Below are positions 7,665-17,021 of a DNA stretch of 64,000 nucleotides, piece by piece (the stretch's first letter is position 1; every line of letters begins with the position of its first letter). Made by a program: the position numbers and the translations under genes. The notes beneath the pieces were generated by a model. The model was not told the origin of the DNA. It saw nothing but the letters and a program-made list of their open reading frames with translations, and ran no database searches. This DNA comes from Aeromicrobium sp. Root344 (GTDB lineage: Bacteria > Actinomycetota > Actinomycetes > Propionibacteriales > Nocardioidaceae). Location: positions 65,619 through 129,618 of the forward strand of contig NZ_LMDH01000001.1 of the NCBI RefSeq assembly GCF_001425755.1. The letters run 5' to 3'.

Positions 7665-9155
7665 GGTGAGCTTTTCGAGGATCAGCTCTCGTACGCGGCC
7701 GGCGTCGGCCTGGCCGCGCATCTCCTTCATGACGGCACCGATCAGTGCACCCGCAGCGGCCTGCTTGCCGTCGCGGATCTTCTGCGCGGCATCGGGATCG
7801 CCGGCGATCGCCCGATCGACGGCCTCGCCGAGCGCACCGTCGTCGGAGACCACCTCGAGCTGACGCCCGACGATGACCTCCTCCGGGGTGCCCTCACCGG
7901 CGATGACGCCGTCGAACACCGAGCGGGCCAGCTTGTCGTTGATCCGGCCGGCATCGATCAGCGCCTGGATCTCGGCGACCTGCAGCGGCGTGATGCCGAG
8001 CGAGTCGAGATCTGCGCCCTGCTCGTTGGCCCGGCGAGCCATCTCACCGAGCCACCACTTGCGGGCAGCCTGCGGCGTCGCTCCGGCCTCGATCGTGTCG
8101 GCGACGAGCTGCAGCGCACCGGCGCCGATCGTGTCGCGCATCTCCAGGTCGCTGAAGCCCCAGTCGGCCTGCAGGCGCGCACGGCGTACGGCCGGGGGCT
8201 CGGGCAGCGTGGCGCGCAGCTCCTCGACCCACTCCCGCGACGGCGACACCGGCGCGAGGTCGGGCTCGGGGAAGTAGCGGTAGTCGTCGGCGTCAGACTT
8301 CTCACGGCCCGACGACGTCGTGCCCGTGTCCTCGTGGAAGTGGCGCGTCTCCTGCAGCACCGAGCCGCCCTCGTCGAGGATGCCGGCGTGCCGCGAGATC
8401 TCGTAGCGTACGGCGCGCTCGACCGAGCGGAACGAGTTGACGTTCTTGGTCTCCGAACGGGTGCCCAGCGTCGTCGAGCCCTTGGGCTTGAGCGAGAGGT
8501 TGACGTCGGCGCGCAGCGACCCCTGGTCCATGCGTACGTCCGACACACCCAGCCCGCCGATCAGGTCGCGCACGTAGGACACGTACGCCCGGGCGACCGC
8601 GGCAGCCTTGTCACCGGGAACCTCGATCGTGCGGGTCACGATCTCGATCAGCGGGATGCCGGCGCGGTTGTAGTCGACCAGCGAGAAGTCGGCGCCGTGG
8701 ATGCGACCCGTCGAGCCGCCCACGTGCAGCGACTTGCCGGTGTCCTCCTCCATGTGCGCCCGCTCGATGTCGATCCGGTAGGTCTCGCCGTCGACCTCGA
8801 CGTCGACGTGTCCGTCGAACGCGATCGGCTCGTCGTACTGCGACGTCTGGAAGTTCTTGGGCATGTCCGGGTAGAAGTAGTTCTTGCGGGCGAAACGGCA
8901 CCACTCGGCGATCTCGCAGTTGAGCGCGAGGCCGATGCGGATCGCCGACTCGATCGCCTTGGCGTTGACGACCGGCAGCGCACCGGGCAGCGCGAGGCAC
9001 ACCGGGCAGACCTGGGTGTTGGGCTCGGCGCCGAACTCCGTCGGGCAGCCGCAGAACATCTTGGTCGCGGTGTTGAGCTCGATGTGGATCTCGAGCCCCA
9101 TCACCGGGTCGTAGCGGGTCAGCGCCTCGTCGACGGGAACGAGAGTCTCGCTCAT
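7662..9155 (-). CDS. gatB: Asp-tRNA(Asn)/Glu-tRNA(Gln) amidotransferase subunit B
   Basis: 497 residues. GatB binds the misacylated tRNA and carries the kinase centre that activates Glu- or Asp-tRNA before GatA-derived ammonia amidates it. The start at 9155 (Met-Ser-Glu-Thr-Leu) has a GGAGG site 7 nt upstream and overlaps the gatA stop by 4 nt (ATGA). The N-terminal [10 protein letters not shown] segment, the CxC-x-CxxC-type zinc cysteines (Phe-Cys-Gly-Cys and Cys-Pro-Val-Cys) and the C-terminal YqeY-like helical tail are all present. It is last in a gatC-gatA-gatB operon. Confidence 0.97.
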   Translation of the reverse strand: MSETLVPVDEALTRYDPVMGLEIHIELNTATKMFCGCPTEFGAEPNTQVCPVCLALPGALPVVNAKAIESAIRIGLALNCEIAEWCRFARKNYFYPDMPKNFQTSQYDEPIAFDGHVDVEVDGETYRIDIERAHMEEDTGKSLHVGGSTGRIHGADFSLVDYNRAGIPLIEIVTRTIEVPGDKAAAVARAYVSYVRDLIGGLGVSDVRMDQGSLRADVNLSLKPKGSTTLGTRSETKNVNSFRSVERAVRYEISRHAGILDEGGSVLQETRHFHEDTGTTSSGREKSDADDYRYFPEPDLAPVSPSREWVEELRATLPEPPAVRRARLQADWGFSDLEMRDTIGAGALQLVADTIEAGATPQAARKWWLGEMARRANEQGADLDSLGITPLQVAEIQALIDAGRINDKLARSVFDGVIAGEGTPEEVIVGRQLEVVSDDGALGEAVDRAIAGDPDAAQKIRDGKQAAAGALIGAVMKEMRGQADAGRVRELILEKLT

Positions 9156-10663
9156 CGTGCCACCTCCAGATCGGGTGCCTGGGCAAGCATCGGCCCGCCC
9201 CACTTCTCCTCGAGCAGCTTCTCCAAGGCGGCGCCGGCGTTGTAGAGCCGGTCATCGGCCTGCTGGGGAGCGAGGAACTGCAGGCCGACCGGCAGGCCGT
9301 CCTCGTCGGCGAGCCCGACGGGCAGCGACAGCCCGGGGATGCCGGCGAGGTTGGCCGGGATCGTGGCGACGTCCTGCAGGTACATCGACAGCGGGTCGTC
9401 GAGCTTGGCGCCCAGCTGCCAGGCCGTCGTGGGCGAGGTCGGCGAGACCAGGACGTCGACCTGCTCGAACGCGGCTGCGAAGTCGCGCGCGAGGAGCGTA
9501 CGAACTTTCTGTGCCGACCCGTAGTAGGCGTCGTAGTAGCCGCTCGACAGGGCGTAGGTGCCAACGATGATGCGGCGCTTGACCTCGTCGCCGAAGCCCG
9601 CGTCACGGCTCGACGCCATGACCTGCTCCGCGCTCGGGTCGTCGGCACCGGCGGGTGGCACGCGTACGCCGTAACGCATCGCGTCGAAACGGGCGAGGTT
9701 GCTGCTCGCCTCGCTCGGCATGACGAGGTAGTAGGCCGCAAGGGCGTACTCGAGGCTCGGCAGTGACACCTCGACGACCTCGGCGCCGGCGGACGTCAGC
9801 AGCTCGACGGCCTCGTGGAACCGGGCACTGACGCCGGCCTGGAAGCCCTCGCCGCCCAGCTCCTTGACGATGCCGATCTTGAGTCCCTTGACGTCGGCGC
9901 GACGGGCGGCCGAGACGACGAGCGGTGCCGGCGCGTCGATGCTGGTGGAGTCCATGGGGTCGTGGCCGCCCATGAGCTCGTGCAGCAGCGCGGCGTCGAG
10001 GACCGTACGTGTGACAGGTCCCGCCTGGTCGAGGCTGCTCGCGAGCGCGACGAGGCCGTAACGGCTGATGCCGCCGTAGGTCGGCTTGACGCCCACCGTG
10101 CCGGTCAGCGCGCCGGGCTGGCGGATCGAGCCGCCGGTGTCGGTGCCGATCGCGAGGGCGGCCTCGAACGCGGCGACGGCAGCGGCCGAGCCGCCACCGG
10201 AGCCTCCCGGGATGCGGTCCCGGTCCCAGGGGTTGCGCGTCGGCCCGTACGCCGAGTGCTCGGTCGACGAGCCCATCGCGAACTCGTCCATGTTGGTCTT
10301 GCCGAGGATCGGCAGCCCGGCAGCCTTGATGCGCAGCGTGATCGTCGCGTCGTAGGGCGGGATCCAGCCGTCGAGGATCTTGGAGCCGCACGTCGTGGGC
10401 ATGCCCTTGGTCGCGACGATGTCCTTGACGGCGATCGGTACGCCGGCGAGTCCGTGCAGGCCTTCGCCCGCGGCCCGGCGGGCGTCGACGTCGGCCGCCG
10501 TGGCGAGCGCGCCCTCGGCGTCGACGTGCAGGAAGGCGTGGACGTCACCGTCGACCGCGGCGATGCGGTCGAGCTGGGCCTGGGTGGCCTCGACACTCGA
10601 GACTTCCTTGCGGGCCAGCTTGGCGGCCAGATCGGCCGCGCTGAGACGAGTCAGGTCGGTCAT
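9152..10663 (-). CDS. gatA: Asp-tRNA(Asn)/Glu-tRNA(Gln) amidotransferase subunit A
   Basis: 503 residues; the amidase subunit that releases ammonia from glutamine or asparagine. The amidase signature is intact: the Lys of Val-Lys-Asp-Ile near residue 81, the cis-Ser of the Gly-Gly-Ser-Gly-Gly-Gly-Ser loop, and the nucleophilic Ser in Asp-Thr-Gly-Gly-Ser-Ile-Arg near 180. It begins one base after the gatC stop and overlaps gatB by 4 nt, so the three subunits are translationally coupled. With the neighbours it shows that Gln-tRNA(Gln) and/or Asn-tRNA(Asn) is made by transamidation, as in most actinobacteria. Confidence 0.97.
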   Translation of the reverse strand: MTDLTRLSAADLAAKLARKEVSSVEATQAQLDRIAAVDGDVHAFLHVDAEGALATAADVDARRAAGEGLHGLAGVPIAVKDIVATKGMPTTCGSKILDGWIPPYDATITLRIKAAGLPILGKTNMDEFAMGSSTEHSAYGPTRNPWDRDRIPGGSGGGSAAAVAAFEAALAIGTDTGGSIRQPGALTGTVGVKPTYGGISRYGLVALASSLDQAGPVTRTVLDAALLHELMGGHDPMDSTSIDAPAPLVVSAARRADVKGLKIGIVKELGGEGFQAGVSARFHEAVELLTSAGAEVVEVSLPSLEYALAAYYLVMPSEASSNLARFDAMRYGVRVPPAGADDPSAEQVMASSRDAGFGDEVKRRIIVGTYALSSGYYDAYYGSAQKVRTLLARDFAAAFEQVDVLVSPTSPTTAWQLGAKLDDPLSMYLQDVATIPANLAGIPGLSLPVGLADEDGLPVGLQFLAPQQADDRLYNAGAALEKLLEEKWGGPMLAQAPDLEVAR

Positions 10664-10664
10664 G

Positions 10665-10973
10665 TCAGTCCTCCCCGAGGATCTTGGGCACGAGGAACCG
10701 CTGCTGCTCGGACGCCGGGGCGCCGGCGAGCGCCTCCTCGGGCGTCAGGCACGGCACGACGACGTCCTCACGGAAGACGTTGTTGACGGGGACGGGGTGG
10801 CTCATCGCCTCGACGTCGTCGCCGGCGGCCTGCTGGACCACCGCGACGTGCTCGAGGATGGCGGGCAGCTCGGCGGCGAAGTGGTCGAGCTCGGCCTCGC
10901 TGAGGTCGATGCGGGCGAGGCCGGCCAGATGGCTGACGTCGGCGCGCGAAATACCCTTGGCGGGCTCAGACAT
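10665..10973 (-). CDS. gatC: Asp-tRNA(Asn)/Glu-tRNA(Gln) amidotransferase subunit C
   Basis: 102 residues, the usual size. It is the small belt-like subunit that wraps GatA and stabilises it against GatB. The Val-x-His-Leu-Ala-x-Leu-Ala-Arg-Ile-Asp-Leu-x-x-x-Glu N-terminus is characteristic. An AAGGA site lies 5-6 nt before the ATG. It is first in the operon; a TAGGAT hexamer at 11010-11015 (minus strand) could be the -10 element, but no convincing -35 is seen. Confidence 0.95.
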   Translation of the reverse strand: MSEPAKGISRADVSHLAGLARIDLSEAELDHFAAELPAILEHVAVVQQAAGDDVEAMSHPVPVNNVFREDVVVPCLTPEEALAGAPASEQQRFLVPKILGED

Positions 10974-11023
10974 ACGGATCCTTGCAGGTGGAGTCGGGGA
11001 TACCGATCCATCCTAGTGACCGT

Positions 11024-12268
11024 CTAGCGCCGGCCCACCAGGCGCTGCTCGTCCATGCCGTGCGACCCGCCGCGCCCGCCCGTGACGATCGCCGCGCGAC
11101 TGCTCACCGGGTAGACCACCGGCACGTAGGGCACCACGGCAGTTGCGGTGACGGCACCCGTCTTGACGTCGAGCATCGTGATCTTCGTGGCTGCCGACGT
11201 GCGCCACGGCAGGAACGGACTCCAGCCCGTCGGCTTCGACTCCACTGCGACACCCCCGTTCGCGTACGAGATCCAGGTCGCGCCCGGAATGCGGCGCTTC
11301 CACTCCCGCTCACCGGCGTGCCCCAGGATCACGTCGTCGTCGACGACCTCGACCTGGAGGCCCTCACCACGCAAGGGCAGTCCGTGCTCGGCGCTGGCCG
11401 TCAGGAAGTCGCGGGGCAGGTACTTCTCGGCAATGTCGGGGTCGTCACCGAATTCCAGCCTCGCTATCGAGCCGTCCTCGAGGTTCAGGACCCTGAGCCG
11501 GAGCACGTCTCCCGGAACCGTGCCCAGCACCTCGGGGATCAGCCGATCCTTGGGCCGCTCGAAGCCGGCAACGGCATCCAGTCGCCGGCTCCAGGCGATC
11601 GCCCCGTCGGGGCCGATCGTTGAGACCACGCACGAGGTCAGGAGATCGAGCCGGTCCGGCCGGCACGTGCGCACGGCGGCGAACCCGCGTGCCCCGGCAA
11701 TGACGTCGACCGACGTCCGCTGCTTCTCGGGGAACTCGCGGGTCCAGAGCTCACCGGACTCCACCGTGACGTAGTCGACTCGTACGGTTCCCGGGGTCTC
11801 TGAGACCTGGACCAGGTCGCCGTCGGAGGTGAACCGCCGAGACTGGACCCCGTCGGCGAGCCTTCCGATCGACGTGACCTTGCCGGTGTCGCGGTCGAGC
11901 GCCACCATCGCGGGCTGTTCGTCGCCGTCCGTGAGGCCGGCGACCAGGACGGCGTCGTCCGTGGCGAACCACGATCGACCCTGGACGCCTGCCGTCCACA
12001 CGCTCGAGGTCTGGCTGTCGGCCCGGACGATCGGCGAGACGATGCCGGCGGCCAGGACCGCCACGCCAAGGCCGGCGATCAGCGCGACCCGCTTCAGGAC
12101 GTGCAGTCGCCGCAGGAGGGCCGAACCCAGAGCCACCAGACCGCCGGCCAGGAGCAGCAACCCGAGGACGTACTTCATGGTCTCGTCGTGCGTCGCCCAC
12201 CACGCTCCGACAAGGGCTGCGACGAGCCCGGCCCAGAGCCTCGGCATGCGGACAGCGCGGTCGTTCAT
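11024..12268 (-). CDS. Membrane-anchored beta-propeller-like protein of unknown function
   Basis: 414 residues. Three hydrophobic helices fill the first ~80 residues. A long extracytoplasmic part follows, made of repeated short strand pairs such as Met-Val-Ala-Leu-Asp-Arg-Asp-Thr-Gly-Lys-Val, typical of PQQ/WD-like propeller blades. At least two blades have the Asp-x-x-Thr-Gly turn. A strong G-rich ribosome site precedes the ATG. No catalytic residue is recognised. It lies between gatC and a TetR gene on the same strand but has no functional link that I can see. Confidence 0.6.
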   Translation of the reverse strand: MNDRAVRMPRLWAGLVAALVGAWWATHDETMKYVLGLLLLAGGLVALGSALLRRLHVLKRVALIAGLGVAVLAAGIVSPIVRADSQTSSVWTAGVQGRSWFATDDAVLVAGLTDGDEQPAMVALDRDTGKVTSIGRLADGVQSRRFTSDGDLVQVSETPGTVRVDYVTVESGELWTREFPEKQRTSVDVIAGARGFAAVRTCRPDRLDLLTSCVVSTIGPDGAIAWSRRLDAVAGFERPKDRLIPEVLGTVPGDVLRLRVLNLEDGSIARLEFGDDPDIAEKYLPRDFLTASAEHGLPLRGEGLQVEVVDDDVILGHAGEREWKRRIPGATWISYANGGVAVESKPTGWSPFLPWRTSAATKITMLDVKTGAVTATAVVPYVPVVYPVSSRAAIVTGGRGGSHGMDEQRLVGRR

Positions 12269-12298
12269 GTTCCCCCCGGAGACGTGTGTGCGACGACC

Positions 12299-13045
12299 CT
12301 AGCGGGAGCGCTCGACCAGGGTCTCAATGCCGTCGAGCATGACCTCGAGGTCGAACCGGTACTCCGCGAACGGGTCGCCGCCCGGCTCGGGCTCGTCCGC
12401 AGCCCCCGACCAGGCGACACGGTGCAGCTGCGGGAAGCGCTCCTCCTCGACGACCTCACGGAGGATCGCGGTGTAGTCGACCTGGTCGGCGCCACCACCC
12501 TTGGCCTGCTGCGCGTCATAGGCCATGCGGGCATCGATCAGGGCGTGCGACGAGATCAGGCCCAGGATGCGCATCTTGTCGCCGTCGTCCAGGCCCGTGC
12601 CGTCCAACGCCTCGAGCCCGACCTCCATCCACCGCAGCGAGTTGGGCGCCAGGGGCGGCGTCGCCATCGGCATCTGGACGATCCAGATGTTGCGCGTGAT
12701 GGCCTCGCGTTGCGCCATCGCCCAGCTGAGCAGCCGGCTGCGCCAGGTGTCCCCCTCGAGCTCGAACTCCATCACCCCATCGGCACTGGCGTTCCACATC
12801 AGCTGGAGCAGCTCGTCCTTGTTGGTGACGTGGCGGTAGAGCGACATCGTGGTGAACCCGACGGCCTTGGCGACGCGCGCCATCGAGACGGCAGCGAGCC
12901 CTTCGGCGTTCGCGATGTCGACGGCCGCGGCGACGATCGAGTCGACGTCGAGCCCCGGCTTGGGTCCGCGTCGTCCCACGTCGCGCCGTCCCCAGAGCAG
13001 CTCGAGGCTGGGCGGGAGGGCGACCTGGTCGTCGGATTCAGCCAT
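12299..13045 (-). CDS. TetR/AcrR-family repressor, likely regulator of the divergent exporter
   Basis: 248 residues from the ATG at 13045, which has AAAGGG 8-10 nt upstream; the GTG two codons earlier would sit on top of that site. The helix-turn-helix lies near residues 45-75 (Val-Ala-Lys-Ala-Val-Gly-Phe-Thr-Thr-Met-Ser-Leu-Tyr-Arg-His-Val), followed by a TetR C-terminal ligand domain. It is divergent from a drug-type ABC exporter, and the shared 61-bp gap holds two copies of a palindrome over the exporter -10 and start codon. Repression of the exporter, relieved by a small molecule, is the natural reading. Confidence 0.85.
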   Translation of the reverse strand: MAESDDQVALPPSLELLWGRRDVGRRGPKPGLDVDSIVAAAVDIANAEGLAAVSMARVAKAVGFTTMSLYRHVTNKDELLQLMWNASADGVMEFELEGDTWRSRLLSWAMAQREAITRNIWIVQMPMATPPLAPNSLRWMEVGLEALDGTGLDDGDKMRILGLISSHALIDARMAYDAQQAKGGGADQVDYTAILREVVEEERFPQLHRVAWSGAADEPEPGGDPFAEYRFDLEVMLDGIETLVERSR

Positions 13046-13069
13046 GCCCACACCCTTTCAGATCACCGC

Positions 13070-13097
13070 TTGCGACTTTCAGTGTACGTCATATACA
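13070..13097 (+). promoter_or_regulatory. Promoter of the ABC exporter operon
   Basis: TTGCGA (13070-13075), a 16-nt spacer and TATACA (13092-13097). It predicts a message starting at or a few bases before the ATG at 13107. Confidence 0.6.
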
Positions 13098-13117
13098 GTT
13101 CCGTGTATGACATACAC
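13082..13117. promoter_or_regulatory. Tandem palindromic operator for the TetR-family regulator
   Basis: GTGTATGACATACAC (13103-13117) is a perfect 7-bp inverted repeat around one base. GTGTACGTCATATAC (13082-13096) matches it at 12 of 15 positions. Their centres are 21 bp apart, two helical turns. They cover the -10 element and the exporter start codon. Confidence 0.65.
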
Positions 13118-14033
13118 AGTTAACGCCACCGGACTTCGCAAGACATACGGGGACCACGTGGTCCTCGACGGCATCGACCTCGCCGTCGCCACCGGGTCCG
13201 TGTTCTCGCTGCTCGGACCCAATGGCGCCGGCAAGACGACCCTCGTCCGCATCCTCGCCACGCTGCTGGCACCCGACTCCGGCACCGCGACGATCGCCGG
13301 CCACGACCTCCTGAGCGACCCGCTCGCTGTCCGCAAGGTCATCAGCCTCACGGGTCAGTACGCCGCCGTCGACGAGGTGCTGACCGCCGAGGAGAACCTG
13401 CTGATGATGGCCCAGCTCAGGCACCTCCCCCGCAAGCTCGCCCGGCAGCGAGTCGAGGACCTGCTCGCCGAGTTCGACCTCGTCGATGCCCGCGCCCGCC
13501 GCGTCGGCACCTTCTCGGGCGGCATGACCCGGCGCCTCGACCTGGCGATCAGCATGATCGAGCGGCCCGAGCTGCTGTTCCTCGACGAGCCGACGACCGG
13601 CCTCGACCCCCGCAGCCGCGAGCAGGTCTGGGGCACCGTGCGCCAGCTGGTCGACGACGGCGTGACGATCCTCCTGACGACGCAGTACCTCGAGGAGGCC
13701 GACCAGCTCGCCGACCGCATCGCGGTGCTCGACGGCGGGTCGATCGTCGCCGAGGGCACCGCCGCCGAGCTCAAGTCGACGATCGGCGGCGAGCTGCTGC
13801 GCATCGAGCTCGCCGACCTCGAGTCGTACGGCCGCGCGGTCGCGCACCTCTCCCCCGAACGTACGGACGAGCGGCTGCTGAGCGTCGAGGTGCCCACCGA
13901 CGGCTCCCCTACCGAGATCGTTGCCCTCCTCGCCCGCCTGGAACGCGAAGGGCTCGCCGTGCGCAAGGTCACGACGGTGCACCCGAGCCTCGACGACGTG
14001 TTCTTCACCCTCACCGAACGGAGCGCAGCATGA
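13107..14033 (+). CDS. ABC exporter ATP-binding protein (DrrA / daunorubicin-resistance type)
   Basis: 308 residues. Walker A is Gly-Pro-Asn-Gly-Ala-Gly-Lys-Thr-Thr near residue 41, the signature motif is Thr-Phe-Ser-Gly-Gly-Met-Thr-Arg-Arg-Leu near 140, and Walker B is Leu-Leu-Phe-Leu-Asp-Glu-Pro-Thr-Thr-Gly-Leu-Asp near 163. The C-terminal ~80 residues form the DrrA-type extension. It energises export of a hydrophobic compound with the permease encoded next, which it overlaps by 4 nt. The ATG at 13107 lies within a perfect palindrome and fits a leaderless message; the frame stays open further upstream, but that part is the TetR region read in antisense. Confidence 0.9.
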   Translation: MTYTVNATGLRKTYGDHVVLDGIDLAVATGSVFSLLGPNGAGKTTLVRILATLLAPDSGTATIAGHDLLSDPLAVRKVISLTGQYAAVDEVLTAEENLLMMAQLRHLPRKLARQRVEDLLAEFDLVDARARRVGTFSGGMTRRLDLAISMIERPELLFLDEPTTGLDPRSREQVWGTVRQLVDDGVTILLTTQYLEEADQLADRIAVLDGGSIVAEGTAAELKSTIGGELLRIELADLESYGRAVAHLSPERTDERLLSVEVPTDGSPTEIVALLARLEREGLAVRKVTTVHPSLDDVFFTLTERSAA

Positions 14034-14794
14034 CCCTCTCGACCGCAGTCCTCGACTCGCGCGTGATGGTGACGCGCAGCGTCCGCAGGTCGTTCCGCGA
14101 CCCTGAGGCCTTCTTCACGGCGCTGATGCTGCCGGTGATCCTGATGCTGCTGTTCGTGTACGTCTTCGGTGGCGCGATGAACACCGGCGGCGACTACGTC
14201 AACTACGTCGTGCCCGGCCTGCTCCTGCTGTGCGCCGGATTCGGTGCCGGCACGACATCGGTCAGCGTCGCGCAGGACATGAGCAACGGCATCGTCGACC
14301 GGTTCCGCTCGATGCCGATCCACGGCTCGTCGGTCATGGTCGGCCACATCGTGGCGAGCGTCGTCCGCAACCTCATCGCGACGGCGCTCGTGATCGGGGT
14401 CGCCCTGCTGGTCGGCTGGCGGCCCACCGCGTCGCCTCTCGACTGGATCGCCTCGATCGGCGTGGTGCTGCTGTTCGTCCTCGCCATCTCCTGGCTCGCC
14501 GCGACCGCCGGCCTCCTGCTCGGCAGTCCCGAGGCGGCCAACGGCTTCTCGATGATCCTGATGTTCCTGCCGTACGTCAGCACGGCGTTCGTACCGGCCG
14601 ACACGATGCCGTCGTGGATGCGCGGGTTCGCCGAGCACCAGCCGCTCACGCCGGTCATCGAGACGTTGCGCGGCCTCTGGATGGGCACCCCGATCGACCA
14701 CCAGGCCTGGATCGCCGCCGCGTGGTGCGTGGGCATCCTCGCGGTCTCGGTGCCGGCCGCCAGCTCGCTCTTCGGGCGGCGCACATCCAGATAA
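14030..14794 (+). CDS. ABC-2 type exporter permease (DrrB type)
   Basis: 254 residues with six hydrophobic helices. The ABC-2 family feature near residue 90 (Ser-Val-Ala-Gln-Asp-Met-Ser-Asn-Gly-Ile-Val-Asp-Arg-Phe-Arg-Ser-Met-Pro) corresponds to the cytoplasmic coupling segment that touches the ATPase. It is coupled to the ATPase gene by an ATGA overlap. With the TetR regulator it forms a typical inducible drug or lipid efflux unit; the substrate is not evident. Confidence 0.9.
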   Translation: MTLSTAVLDSRVMVTRSVRRSFRDPEAFFTALMLPVILMLLFVYVFGGAMNTGGDYVNYVVPGLLLLCAGFGAGTTSVSVAQDMSNGIVDRFRSMPIHGSSVMVGHIVASVVRNLIATALVIGVALLVGWRPTASPLDWIASIGVVLLFVLAISWLAATAGLLLGSPEAANGFSMILMFLPYVSTAFVPADTMPSWMRGFAEHQPLTPVIETLRGLWMGTPIDHQAWIAAAWCVGILAVSVPAASSLFGRRTSR

Positions 14795-14819
14795 TCCCGT
14801 TCTCTGACATGATGGAGGG

Positions 14820-15656
14820 GTGACCGAGCCCAGACTGACCCAGTTCCGCAACGGCCCCCACACGTTCGACGTCATCGACACCGGCCCGCTGGACGGGACG
14901 CCCGTGGTCCTGCTCCACGGGTTCCCCCAGCGGGCCTCGGCGTGGAACGCGGTCGCCGAGCACCTTCACGCGCGCGGCCTGCGGACGTACGCCCCGGACC
15001 AGCGTGGCTACTCCCCCGGCGCCCGGCCGAAGTCACGGTTCGCGTACGGCATGGCGGCCCTGACCTCGGACGTCCTCGCCCTGATCGACGCGATCGGGCC
15101 CGGGCCGGTGCACCTCGTGGGCCACGACTGGGGCGCAGCCGTCGCCTGGTCCGTCGCGGGCAACCACCCGGATCGGGTCACCACGTTGACCGCTGCCTCG
15201 GTGCCCCACCCGGGCGCGTTCATCCGGTCGATGTTCACCAGCGGCCAGGCGTTGAAGTCGTACTACATGGCGCTGTTCCAGCTGCCGGTGCTGCCCGAGT
15301 GGATGCTGGCGAGCGGCCGCGCCGACTCGATGCTGCGGGGTGGCGGGATGACGCGCGAGATGGTCGCCCGCTTCCACACCGAGATCGTCGACCACGGCGC
15401 ACTCCGCGGCGGGCTCGGCTACTACCGCTCGATCTTCCGGGCGAACCCCGGACAGCTCGGCACGAAGATCACGGTGCCGACGACGTACGTGTGGAGCGAC
15501 CACGACGTGGCGCTCGGCCGCAAGGGCGCCGAGATCAACCATCGCTGGGTCAGTGGGCCGTACGAGCTGGACATCGTCGAGGGGGCGACCCACTGGTTGC
15601 TCGACGAGCGGCCCGCCGACCTGGCCAACAGCATCATCAAACGGATCGGCATCTAG
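14820..15656 (+). CDS. Alpha/beta hydrolase, epoxide-hydrolase-like
   Basis: 278 residues from a GTG. The oxyanion motif His-Gly-Phe-Pro is at 33-36, and the nucleophile elbow is Gly-His-Asp103-Trp-Gly-Ala, with Asp in place of Ser, as in epoxide hydrolases and haloalkane dehalogenases. A catalytic His sits in Ala-Thr-His-Trp near residue 257. The cap has the Tyr residues (for example Ser-Tyr-Tyr-Met) often used to polarise an epoxide. It follows the exporter permease by 25 nt and may share its transcript, so detoxification of a reactive compound alongside export is possible. The exact substrate class is inferred. Confidence 0.8.
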   Translation: MTEPRLTQFRNGPHTFDVIDTGPLDGTPVVLLHGFPQRASAWNAVAEHLHARGLRTYAPDQRGYSPGARPKSRFAYGMAALTSDVLALIDAIGPGPVHLVGHDWGAAVAWSVAGNHPDRVTTLTAASVPHPGAFIRSMFTSGQALKSYYMALFQLPVLPEWMLASGRADSMLRGGGMTREMVARFHTEIVDHGALRGGLGYYRSIFRANPGQLGTKITVPTTYVWSDHDVALGRKGAEINHRWVSGPYELDIVEGATHWLLDERPADLANSIIKRIGI

Positions 15657-15659
15657 GCT
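15654..15659 (+). promoter_or_regulatory. TAGGCT -10 element of the YrdB-like gene
   Basis: TAGGCT overlaps the TAG stop of the hydrolase gene and lies 7 nt before the ATG at 15667, the spacing expected for a leaderless transcript. No ribosome site is present between. Confidence 0.4.
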
Positions 15660-15666
15660 GCTCGGC

Positions 15667-16014
15667 ATGCCTCCGCAGAAACCGCAGGACGTCGGCCCCT
15701 GGGACCTGCTCGCGTTCGTGTGCGAGCTCGCGATGATCGTGCTGCTCGTCGCCGCCGGTCACGGCATGGCCGGCGGCTGGAAGGGCTGGGCCCTCGGCGC
15801 GTTCCTCGCCTTCGTCGCGATCGGCATCTGGGCGCAGTGGATGGCGCCGACCTCCGACAAGCGGCTGGTCAACCCGACGCGATTCATCGTGCAGGTCATG
15901 ATGTTCGTGACGGTCGCCCTCTATGCCGCGGCCGGCGGCCTCGTCTGGTGGGGCATCGCATTCGCGATCGTGTCGATCACGGCGTTCGCAGCCCGCATTC
16001 GCGCCGACCCCTGA
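15667..16014 (+). CDS. YrdB-family (DUF2568) small membrane protein
   Basis: 115 residues, four hydrophobic helices. The pattern of an N-terminal Pro-Trp-Asp-Leu-Leu-Ala-Phe helix, a central Trp-Ala-Gln-Trp-Met-Ala-Pro segment and a Tyr-Ala-Ala-Ala-Gly-Gly helix is that of the YrdB/DUF2568 family, whose function is unknown. The start was chosen at the ATG 7 nt after a TAGGCT hexamer; earlier in-frame codons lie inside the preceding hydrolase. It converges with the pseudouridine synthase gene with only 9 bp between the stops. Confidence 0.75.
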   Translation: MPPQKPQDVGPWDLLAFVCELAMIVLLVAAGHGMAGGWKGWALGAFLAFVAIGIWAQWMAPTSDKRLVNPTRFIVQVMMFVTVALYAAAGGLVWWGIAFAIVSITAFAARIRADP

Positions 16015-16023
16015 GCCAGCGGG

Positions 16024-16935
16024 TCACAGCGGCAACGAACGTACGCTCTCGAACCGGCGCAGGCTGCCGTCGAACGGGTCCGTGAGCTCGAGCTCGGCGG
16101 CGAGGAGCTGCAGCGGACGGCTGAAGTCGTCGACCGCGATGTCGTGCACCGTCGGGTAGAGCGGGTCGTCGACGATCGGGATGCCCAGGCCGTGCAGGTG
16201 CAGGCGCAGCTGGTGCGTACGACCGGTGCGTGGCGTCAACCGGTAGATCCCGTGGTCACCGACCACTGATTCGAGCTCGACGAGGGTCTCGGCGTTGACC
16301 GGCGCGCCCGGCACGACCTCGGCCTGCCACGTGCCGCGGCGCTTCGTGATGTGGTCGCGAACCACCACGGGCAGCTCGAGGTCCGCGCGCACGGGAGCCA
16401 GCGCCCGGTACGTCTTGCGGACCTCGCCGTCCTGGAACAGCGTCTGGTAGCCGCCTCGCCACCGGCGATCCGTGGCGAGCAGCAGCAGTCCCGAGGTGAC
16501 CCGGTCGAGCCGGTGCAACGGTGACAGCTCGGGCAGGCCGAGCTCGTCCCTCAGGCGTACGACGACGCTCTGTCGCACGTGCCGACCCCGCGGGATCGAC
16601 GACAGGAACGCCGGCTTGTCGACGACGACCAGCCGCTCGTCCTGGTGCAGCACGTGCAGCGTGCCCGGCACGTCCGTCTCGTCCGGCAGGTCGCGGTGGA
16701 ACCAGACGAACGTGTGTGGCGTGTAGGGATGCTCCTCGCCGACCGCCCGACCGGTGTCGTAGACGAAACGCTCGGCCGCGAGCATCCCGGCGACGTCGAC
16801 GCGCTCCGGGAGCCGGGCACGCAGCCAGGCCCCCATCGTCGGCCACGGGTCCGGGGTCGGCTGATCCCGGTCGGGGGTGCGCAGCCACGCGGCGCCGAGC
16901 CCATGACGGGGCGGCAACGGCGAGCGGGGAGGCAC
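16024..16935 (-). CDS. RluA-family pseudouridine synthase
   Basis: 303 residues. The catalytic motif His-Arg-Leu-Asp144-Arg-Val-Thr-Ser-Gly matches the RluA/RluC/RluD group, which isomerises uridine to pseudouridine in rRNA or tRNA. An N-terminal ~90-residue domain with several Arg and Trp residues precedes the catalytic core, and no S4 domain is evident, so this is the stand-alone actinobacterial form. The GTG start at 16935 lies 6 nt after a TAGCAT hexamer (16942-16947, minus strand), suggesting a leaderless message. The target uridine is unknown. Confidence 0.85.
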   Translation of the reverse strand: MPPRSPLPPRHGLGAAWLRTPDRDQPTPDPWPTMGAWLRARLPERVDVAGMLAAERFVYDTGRAVGEEHPYTPHTFVWFHRDLPDETDVPGTLHVLHQDERLVVVDKPAFLSSIPRGRHVRQSVVVRLRDELGLPELSPLHRLDRVTSGLLLLATDRRWRGGYQTLFQDGEVRKTYRALAPVRADLELPVVVRDHITKRRGTWQAEVVPGAPVNAETLVELESVVGDHGIYRLTPRTGRTHQLRLHLHGLGIPIVDDPLYPTVHDIAVDDFSRPLQLLAAELELTDPFDGSLRRFESVRSLPL

Positions 16936-17021
16936 CTCTCGATGCTACGGGCGCTGTCACATCGCCGCGCCCCCGTCCGTCAGAGGTGCGTTCCAGTCCA
17001 GATTTCTGCGGGAGGCACCTC

